In this document: positions 1 through 10,082 of the stretch, in pieces
Layout: each line of letters opens with the position of its first letter
Position numbering within the stretch: the first letter of the stretch is position 1
Assembly: GCA_034096865.1 (NCBI GenBank)
Contig: JAWQFJ010001806.1
Span: 294,656-314,655, forward strand
Origin: Theodoxus fluviatilis
Lineage: Eukaryota > Mollusca > Gastropoda > Cycloneritida > Neritidae
Direction: 5' to 3'
DNA: 20,000 nt
Translations under genes and position numbers: made by a program
Notes under the pieces: model-generated
The model's input: the letters and a program-made list of their open reading frames with translations, nothing else
Told to the model about the DNA's origin: nothing
Databases searched by the model: none

Positions 1-154
1 ATTTGTCTCAATGACTTCAAATACATGTATTTAACCGTAACAAATGTCGCCGTCGTTTTAGTTGAGTCATTCCTATTCTAACCTGCTTTTCGACTAAAAA
101 CATAGTTTTGTTCAGGAACAGCGATATTTATAAAACCAATCTTATGCATTTCAG
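1..154 (+). other. 3' end of an upstream intron
   Basis: This stretch is AT-rich and non-coding, and it ends in an acceptor AG at 153-154 preceded by a short pyrimidine-containing run (ttatgcatttcag). It shows that the gene has at least one more exon to the left. I see nothing else in it. Confidence 0.7.
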
Positions 155-409
155 ACGAGGTTCCTCCCATCGTCATCTGCCCTTCGCCACAGACGTTCTA
201 CATCACTGACAACGAGACTTTGACAGTCACCTTCAACAAAACATGGATCAACGCTACTGACGATAGCAATAAAGGCATCACAAACATCGTGTTCTCGCCG
301 GCATCCGTGACTGGGAGCGCTTCCCAACTGGACAACACGTGGGTGACAGCCACAGCCAACGACAGCTCCAACAACATGGCTTCCTGCAGGTTCCACGTCC
401 AGTTCCAAG
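155..409 (+). CDS. Exon 1 in window: HYR domain
   Basis: This phase 1-1 exon of 255 nt encodes one complete HYR (hyalin repeat) domain, an immunoglobulin-like fold found in hyalin and SVEP1-type proteins and linked to adhesion. The signature is clear: an opening [11 protein letters not shown] (P-P-x-[IV]-x-C-P), a central NATDDSN segment matching the HYR A-x-D-x-S box, a [13 protein letters not shown] strand, and the closing ASCRFHVQF (C-x-F-x-V). There are several N-glycosylation sequons (NET, NKT, NAT, NDS). The acceptor is AG at 153-154 and the donor is GTAAGG at 410. The split codon at the start needs its first base from an exon outside the window. Confidence in the domain and limits is high. 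Confidence 0.92.
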
Positions 410-456
410 GTAAGGAAGTAGAGTAAACGTATACACACATACACACACAAACACAT

Positions 457-509
<53 letters not shown>

Positions 510-593
510 GACAGGTAGACAAGCAGACAGACAGACAGACACATAGACAGGCCTACAGATAAACACACACACACCCACAAACACATACGCGCG

Positions 594-644
<51 letters not shown>

Positions 645-823
645 AGACAAGCAGACAGACAGACAGACACATAGACAGGCATACAGATAAACGCACACAC
701 ACACACACACAAACACACACACATAAATGTACACATACGCGCGTGTGCACACACACACACACACACACACACGCACATACACACGAACACACACACATAA
801 AGAAACAAACAAACACACACACA

Positions 824-862
<39 letters not shown>

Positions 863-954
863 ACAAGCACAGAAATACATAAACAAAGACAGATAGATAG
901 ACGGACGGACGGACGGACAGAAACACACAAACACACACACACACACACACACAT

Positions 955-1013
<59 letters not shown>

Positions 1014-1126
1014 AACAAGTAGACAGACAAGCAGACAGACAGATACACACACACACACACACACACATAATATACACCTATATACACGCGCGCGCGCAAA
1101 CACACACACACACACATACTTGCGCA

Positions 1127-1158
<32 letters not shown>

Positions 1159-3746
1159 CACGCACACAAACACATGCACACACACTGACAGACGGACGGA
1201 CAGACAGATACACAGACTGATGAACAGATGGACGCATGAACAAAGAAAATCATTTCAGGTCATGATGCATTGTGCTATTTACGTCTATTTGTTATTAAAA
1301 AAAATCGAATAAAATTCTGACTGTTGTAGAGAGATCTCAGCAAACCAAACGCATGAATCCCCCCCTCCCCTCACACCATAGTTTGTTTCTCGTCGTGAAA
1401 GACTCGTTGTTGCCTCTCACAGCGAAGATGTTTTATTGGTCCCTGTTGCGCGCAGCCGCCCCCTGCTCGCCCATGTCCTTGCTGACGCCCCTGCACGGCC
1501 AGAAGAAGTGCAGCAGGACCAGCACGGGCTTCGATTGCCAGCTCAGCTGCGAGGACAACTACGTCTTCTACGACTTTGCAGAGAATGCCACGCTCTCCTA
1601 CTCCTGCAGCACGGGCAACGCCTGGAACGCGCCCGTCATCCCGGCCTGTGCCTCCACAGGTCAGTCAGTGTATGAGGTTTCAGTAGAAGCCGATGACCTC
1701 TCTGGACTGAAATCTGGTCTCATATCACCTGTGGCTCAATGAACATGTATTCTGTGGAAGAATATTTCATGGTTTGCTGCGTGTTACATTTCGTGTGCCA
1801 CTCTGGTGTTGAAGCGACCTCACTCCCATATGCCATCGGACGCGTATTATTTTTACAGTTTGGATTTCGGTTCGGCAAGTCCACCAGTCCGTGGCATGTT
1901 TCGTCTTGTACTGCCTTTCATAGAACTGTGTCCGTCTTGCGATTCTATGAGAGGCACTATGTACCTATCGCTGTGTTTTCATGAGAAATCCAACCATCAA
2001 AACATAATGAAATTATAATGCAACGATGACCTTTGCATCAGAAATGCAGGACTAAATTCACATAGAAAGCAACGTCCGAAAGGTTTCAAGTAGCAGCAGC
2101 AGTAGTTACACTTGAGGATGGTCCGCACCGTAACTGTCTGGCAGGACACTCGTTGTCATTTTTCATGTCTTACTATCATCGTTACAGTAGGGAGTGTTTT
2201 CTAGTCATGATTGTAAGTGCTACTGTTGTCATTGTTATCTAGAGCAGCAGCTGCAACAACACAAAAAGTCTGCAACGCCAATAACGGCAGCACCGCAGCA
2301 GGAGCGCTGGCAGAACATTTCAGAGGGGAGTGTGTGTGCGTGTGTGTGTGTGTGCGTGCGTGCGTGTGTGTGTGTGTGTGTGTATGTGTGTGTGCGTGGT
2401 GTGTGTGTGTATGTGTGTGTGTGTATGTATGTGTGTGTGTATGTGTGTGTGTGTCTGTGTGTGTGTATGTGTGTGCGCGTGTATGTGTGTGCGCGTGTAT
2501 ATGTGTGTGTGTGTGTGTTGTGTGTGTGTGGTGTGTGCGGTGTGTGTGTATGTGTGTGTGTATGTGTGTGCGTGTATGTGTGTGTGTGTATGTGTGTGTA
2601 AATGTATGTGTGTGTGCGTGTATGATGTGTGTGTATGTGCGTGTATGTGTGTGTGCGTGTATGTGTGTGTGCGTGTATGTGTGTGTGCGTGTATGTGTGT
2701 GTGCGTGTATGTGTGTGTGCGTGTATGTGTGTGTGCATGTGTGCGTATGTGTGTGTGTGTATGTGTGTGTGCGCGTATGTGTGTGTGCGTATATGTGTGT
2801 GCGTGTATGGTTGTGTGCGTGTATGTGTGTGTGCGTGTATGTGTGTGTGCGTGTATGTGTGTGTGCGTGTATGTGTGTGTGCGTGTATGTGTGTGTGTGC
2901 GTGTATGTGTGTGTGTGCGTGCGTGCGTGCGTGTGTATGCGTGCGTGCGTGTGTACGTGTGTGTATGTGCGTGCGTGCGTGCGTGCGTGTGTGTGTGTGT
3001 GTGTGTGACTCATTAAAAGGGAAGGGGGGGGGGGGGGGTTAGAGGAGGCATTGGTTGCATGAAGAGCAACATAATTAAGTTATCGTTGCTTTCTTCGTTG
3101 TATTCTATTTTTCAGTTAAAGTTGTCCGTAGTTCCTTGTAGAAGCATCCGTATTCAAGATACTGTTTTCATCTATTTGATGTGTTTGTTTCCATCGGTTC
3201 GTCATCACTTATAGACTTAAAAAGATTATATTTAAAACTCCAAAATAAAGATACCAACAGCTTTGAATAATCTTAGTCGCTTTCGGCAATATTTACTATG
3301 GAATTTTCTTTTCTTCACCTTTTTCCAGGTCTGAGGAATGCGGAGTTTCGAGAAGTGTACCAGTTCCTGTATACTACTCCTAGCAGTGTTCAAGACAATT
3401 GCATAGCCAACTATGAAAGCATTTTAAGGACTTTGCTGACCAATGGGCTACGAAATGCTGTGGACGATGAGTGCAACGCAGCGAAATTCACTCCTCCTGT
3501 CACTGGAACTGTGGAGCTTCCTCAGACTGGTGTCGTCATCAATCCGTCTGACAGGACGCAGGCAAGTACTTGTATTTCCTTCGTCGGTTGACACATACAG
3601 AGGCGATCGCAGCATCACCGCATAGCATATATCGTTAGCTAATATATTTATTCAGTGATTATAGACTGTCACTTTTGGGAAGTTCGATTCGCCCTTTTCT
3701 CTGAACTAGCACGTGTGCACATACGCGCTCGCGCGCGGACACACAT

Positions 3747-3810
<64 letters not shown>

Positions 3811-6217
3811 AAACACCCATTCACACGCACACATACACACACACACGGAAACGCAAACACACACACATACATACACACACACATACAAACACACACACAC
3901 ACGCGCGCGCGCGCGCGCGCAAACACACACGCACACACGCACGCAAGCAAACACTCATTTTTCTCTCTTCCCACACAATTGCGTTATTTAGGATACCGGT
4001 AAAACGTTTATGATGTAAATGGGGCTATCCTTTTTATTATATACTATTTTTTAAAAGTAACAACGATTGACATACTCTAACATAATGAAATGTGATTTAA
4101 TAGCTTTGAAACATAAGAGATTTTCCCTTTCTTTTGTGGCAATCCTAGTCTCATCTCTTAGTATTCTGCAGTTTCTAGGATCACATTTCTCAGAGGTCAC
4201 TTATGTGTACTAATCTTGTTAAAACAAAACACATTATATGAACCTGTTTTTAAATGTTCCAAGACAATAGAGTTATAGTTTATTCCCGCAGATAATACGA
4301 ATGGAACAAGTATATGGGAAATAGTAAAAAATATCTCTGTAAGCAGTTGAAACTTTGTGCATATATTCAACCTGCTCCCGTTATTTGTCGTGTATACTTC
4401 ACATTAAACAGTTGTACACCCGATTAAAAATCTGTTGAATTTCGTGCTTGCAAGAAATCCTTGACGCTAACATTTTAATAAAATTTTGATACAACAGACT
4501 GATATCCCTGAAGAGGCTGAAAACATCTTCGATTCATAAAAAAATTGAAATTGCTTCGGTACAAGTACTTACGAGTTGCCCTTCATTTTTATCCTTCAGG
4601 TATTCGTCAGCTACATGATACGGCATAATGACGCTCCAGCTGTCTCACATGGACTCTGCTCCAAAGAGTTTGAGAAGCTGGGAACATCAAGCTACACCCT
4701 GACACAAAGGTTCACGCTACCACTCAGCCCCTCAGGTTGCCCTTCTCTAAATGTCTCTGGTGCTGGCACCCGCACTGCGTCTGGATACGTCTGTCCTAAC
4801 AACACGAGAAGGATCAACTACAAAGGATTGGAAACTTGTCGTAAGTGTTACTACTCACTGCGAATGAAGATATTGACTACAATAAATAAATCCACTGCTC
4901 GTTTTCAACTCGTGCAGAAGAATGGAGGTCTAGATCCTACATAAAGGAACTGTTTGGTCACTCTGTCGACTTATAAATTTATGTGAATCGTGTATCAAAT
5001 AATTAGTTGTATGTGTATGATCCCTTGTAGTTTGCCATTTTCCGTGGCATTGTTTTGCACAAGCCGCTCACACTCTACGAAGCTGTGCCTTCTTCTTCGC
5101 TGATACAAGTAAACTTTTTCGGAAGTTGACGGTGTAACTGATGTGCAAAAAATGAAAATTGTAGTGAAAAACCTGCCCAAAATATAAAACGGCACATTAA
5201 AATAAGAATCATTTCATTAATAAGTTGCTGATTAGTGGTGCCATTCTGTTTATGCACATTGATAGCTGGGCCTTATGAATGCTCTATTAAATGCCAAAAC
5301 ATGAGAACGACTGGATATCGTCAACATTCAGTACTAAAGATGTACTGCAATAGATTACTATACTTGCAACTATTGTACACAAATGGCTCTTTTTGTCTGT
5401 ATGTATCCTGTCATTTACACTAGAATAGCTGAAAACGAAGATGACACGTTGCAAAAGCCTTCACATCAGTATGTGATGTGACCATTGTTGAATTAAACAC
5501 GAAACTCTGTCAGTTTTGGCACAGAGTAAGTTGAAGGCTACTTTGTTCTGCTTATCGCACCTGTTTATTGAAGCTAAATAAAATTTCCTATTCACTCGAT
5601 TTACTTTCTTTTCCTCGACAGTTTCGTGTCCTGAAGGAACGCACAACACCGGGAACTGCTCGCTGTGCCCCGCTGGCTTCTTCAGGCCGAATCTCACGTC
5701 CTCCTTCTGCTCTACGTGTCCTACGGCCACTAAATCTCCTGCAGGAGCTGTCAGCGTCAACCAGTGTCTAGGTAACAAGTAGCTAGCATTGGGAAGTGCA
5801 TCATATCCATACATGCGGAACAAGTGCTCCCGTTTGTTGTATATGTAATATTTAATGTATATAAACGCGGGCGAGCGAGCGAGAGACAGAGAAAGATGTA
5901 GGTGATGAAGAAGAGGGGGATAGGAAGGGAGGGAGTGCGTGTAAGCGTTTTGATTACGTGTATTGTGAGAAAAGGAAGTCAAAGAGAAACAAGCTGTGTA
6001 TGTGGGTTTGTGGATGTGTATAGATCCGTATGCTTTGATTGATAGGTATTAATGGGCAGGGTGTTCTATTTTAGAGCCAAAAGACCGATATTTTCTGGGC
6101 TGTAGTAAATTGATCGCAAATGGGCCTAGGAGAGGTGAGATGGAATGTATGTAATGACGACGACTACGACGGCGGCGGTGACGACGACGATGGTGATGAT
6201 GATGATGATAGTGATGA

Positions 6218-6248
<31 letters not shown>

Positions 6249-8183
6249 GATGATGATTATGATGATGATGATCATCATTATGATGATGATTATGATGATG
6301 CTGATCATGATGATGATGATCATGCTGCTGCTGTTGCTGCTGCTGCTGATGATCATGATGATGATGATCATGATTATGATCATCATGATGATGATGATCA
6401 TGATGATAGTTTGACTGCCTGTCAGTCTTCGTCGGCTAAGCAAAACCATTGATCACGAAATTAATTAGAGCTGGATAGAGTAATTCATTCTCCATATACT
6501 TGGTTTTCCGCCTCTCACAAATGGAGCAGGGAGACTTAATGGGTCTATTCGTAGCCCTTACCCACCCACAGGGGACGTTAATGGGAGAATGTGACATCAA
6601 AGAATGGATAAAAACACAACGAAATTTAGCAATCAAATGATGAAATAAAGTAATAGCAAAAAGAAAAGCGCATGTGGATTAGCTGCTTAAAGAACTGAAG
6701 GATTGTATGGTTTAAGACGGAAAAGACCAACATTTACCTTGTTGCGTCTGTGGCGACTTTGACGAGTCCTGGAAAAAAATGTGTGTTTATTAATTTTATT
6801 TTGCTGCAGCCCAGTGTGAACCTGGGACCTACTCGGACACGGGACTGCCACCCTGCACACCCTGCCCCAAGCAAACCTTTTCTGGAGTCTTCGGGGCCAC
6901 CAACTGCTCGGCCTGCTTCAAACCCACTGACATCACTCGTGAAACGGGCGCCATTAATAACTCTTCATGCAAAGGTGACAATCAGTAGCCACAAATGTAA
7001 TTCTTTTTAACCCACTGTCATCTCATGTCGATATAAGCTTTTGAGGTTCAGGAGAATGAAGTTGCTTCCAATTTACATATAATGAGAAACATGAATGTAA
7101 AGGTGTGGAAAACCGTGTGGCAGGGTTTAATGTTATTGCGTTAATGTTGATGTTGTTGTTGTCATCAAAATCTTGTCGTATTTGTTTGGTCGAGAAATAT
7201 CAAAGACTTGCAGGATTTAGGGACACATTCCTTTAAAAAAACGTATGTGTGTTCCTCCTTCTCCTAGTCCACACTGTTGCGAGTTGTCTGTTCGATTTCT
7301 GAGGCTCCAGATATATGCGAACCTTCTTGTAGACATATTTTGTTTGTGCCTGATGTCTCATTTATGCTTTGACCGTGTCGCATATACATGTATACATTCA
7401 GTCAATCAGTCAGTCAGTCAATCAGTCAGTCAGTCAATCAGTCAATCAGTCAGTCAGTCAATCAGTCAGTCAGTCAATCAGTCAGTCAGTCAATCGATCA
7501 GTCACTTGATTGTTCCTGTCTTCGTTTATCATTTTTATTCAGTAAATTAAATGATCAATGATTCGATGAATCATCACATCAACACCAACCAAACAATCAA
7601 TAATTCAATCAATCAATCAATCGTTAAATCAATCAGGCAGGCAGGTTAAAGTCCAACCATCTACTCACCCACCAATATAAAAAAAACCAATCCAAAATTC
7701 AACCAATCGACCGACCCACAGACCGACCCACAGACCGACCAGTAATCAATCAATCAGTCAATCATTGAATCAATCAAGCAGTCGATCATTGCAGCTGCCA
7801 ATAAATCTATCAGTCAGTTAGTCACTTATTTATTCATTGATTCATTCGTCAATTTATTTGTTTATTATTTATCCCAAAACGGTATCATATTTACATTTTC
7901 AGCAATTTGCAGTCCCGGCACGTACAACCAGGTAGACGGACACGAGCCCTGCATGCCGTGCCCACGTGGCTGGTACGCCAGCAGCACTGGCAGCAAGATG
8001 TGCTTGTTCTGCCCAAATGGGTACACCACAACACAGGAGCGTAGCATCTCTTCCGACAACTGCACCGTTGCAGGTAGGTCTTCATTTCTGGTGATTCCTC
8101 TTACTGTAGTGGATTGTCGCTTTGACTATTACCTAGCGCATGTATGTGTGCTTGCATGCCAGCGTGCTTGCTTGTGTATGCGT

Positions 8184-8249
<66 letters not shown>

Positions 8250-8475
8250 TGAACTTAATTGTGTTGAACTGAACTTAACTTTATTACGAAGGTCATCGGT
8301 CCACTGCAAATACAAACTTGGGTTCAGTCATGCCTCGCAGCCTAGATCCTTATATCATAGAGAAAAAAAATATCAGCCCTCGGTACAAGAAGACATTTGA
8401 AACACAAGGGAGGTTTCAGGAGACACCTGTAGGCAAATAGGATAACACGAAGCAATCATTGAATCATATAATATC

Positions 8476-8512
<37 letters not shown>

Positions 8513-8829
8513 AGCATGTACTTCACTGCGCGCGCTTTCATTGGTACTCCAAATGTGCCACATTCCCTCTTATACCTTGACGTACGTAGAATTCTTATAA
8601 GTTTTCAGTGAATAGACAAAGGTCTAAACATTTAACAGTTGCGTGCCAGTTCAAATGTGGGAGTTGTAACTAATGTCAGGTCAAAGAGACATGAATACTC
8701 TTTAAGATATCATGTACTCATTTCCGTACACATGACGATTATTTCCTATATCATTTCTACCTTATAGCGTATTATGTGTGCCAGGAGTTGTTTGCATATG
8801 TCTGCGTCTGGATATGTCTTGCCTCTGTG

Positions 8830-8861
<32 letters not shown>

Positions 8862-8889
8862 CGCGCGCGCGCGTGTGTGTGTGTGTGTA

Positions 8890-8928
<39 letters not shown>

Positions 8929-9113
8929 GCGTGCGTATGTGTGTTTGTGTGTGTGCGTGTCTGTCTGTGTGTCTGAGTGTCTGTCTGTCTGTGTTTCTGT
9001 CTGTGTGTCTGTCTGTCTCTCTGTCTGTGTGTCTGTCTGTGTGTCTGTGTGTCTGTATGTCTGTCTGTTTGTATGTCTGTCTGTCTGTGTGTCTGTCTGT
9101 CTGTGTGTCTGTG

Positions 9114-9144
<31 letters not shown>

Positions 9145-9425
9145 ATGTCTGTCTGTCTATCTGTCTGTCTGCTTGTCTGTCGGTGTGTCTGTCTGTGTGT
9201 CTGTCTGTCTGTCTTGTGTGTCTGTCTGTCTTGTGTGCCTGTCTGTGTGTCTATCTGTCTGTTTGTGTATGTGTCTGACTGTCTCTGTGTGTCTGTCTGT
9301 GTGACTGTGTGTCTGTCTGTCTGTGGTTGTCTATTTCTGTCTGCCTGTGTCTGTCTGTGTGTGTGTCTCTTTGTCTGTCTGTGTGTCTGTCTGTGTGTCT
9401 GTCTGTGTGTCTGTCTGTGTGTCTG

Positions 9426-9524
<99 letters not shown>

Positions 9525-10049
9525 GTGTCTGTCTGTCTGTGTGTCTGTCTGTCTGTCTGTCTGTGTGTCTGTCTGTCTGTCTATCTGTCTGTGTGTCTGT
9601 TTGTCTGGTCTGTGTGTCTGTGTGTCTGTGTGTCTGTGTGTCTGTGTGTCTGTCTGTCTGGCTGTCTGTCTGTCTGTCTGTCTGTGTGTCTGCCAATCTG
9701 TCTTGCGTGTCTGTCTGTCTTGTGTGTCTGTCTGTATGTCTATCTGTCTGTGTATGTGTCTGTCTGACTGTCTCTGTGTGTCTCTGTGTGACTGTGCGTC
9801 TGTCTGTCTGTGCTTGTCTATTTCTGTCTGTCTGTGTGTGTGTCTCTATGTCTGTCTGTCTGTGTGTCTGTCTGTGTATATATGTGTCTGTATGTGTGTC
9901 TGTCTGTGTGTAAGTCTGTCTGTCTGTCTGTCTGTCGGTCGGTCGGTCGGTCGGTCGGTCGGTCTGTCTGTCTGTCTGCACGCCTGCCTACCTGCCTGCC
10001 TGTCTCTGTCTCTGTGTATGTCTGTGCCTGCCTGCCTGCCTGCCTGCCT

Positions 10050-10082
<33 letters not shown>

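Larger units (their letters stand above)
1660..3328 (+). other. Intron 2 (GT-AG, phase 1)
   Basis: This intron lies between the sushi exon and the unrecognised module. Its first ~670 bases are unique sequence with a short AGC run near 2092. They are followed by a long GT array (2332-3007) and a 15-base G run. The acceptor is AG at 3327-3328 after a strong pyrimidine tract (ttttcttttcttcacctttttccag). I see no further exon. Confidence 0.8.
6975..7902 (+). other. Intron 6 (GT-AG, phase 1)
   Basis: This intron holds a TCAG/TCAA tetranucleotide array (7398-7504) and a longer decayed CAAT/CAGT region to about 7830. The acceptor is AG at 7901-7902 after atatttacattttc. I see no exon in it. Confidence 0.78.

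Noticed and set aside
278..1243. 321-codon minus-strand open frame and its plus-strand partner across the AC array
   Set aside because: These are dinucleotide-repeat translations (Cys/Val or Thr/His). The minus frame also overlaps the confirmed HYR exon on the other strand.
2201..3013. Long open frames on both strands across the GT array
   Set aside because: Simple-repeat artefacts; both strands are open at once.
5568..5771. 67-codon plus frame with a start codon over exon 5
   Set aside because: It is in the wrong frame. The phase 1 frame gives a perfect six-cysteine GCC2/GCC3 module joining exons 4 and 6.
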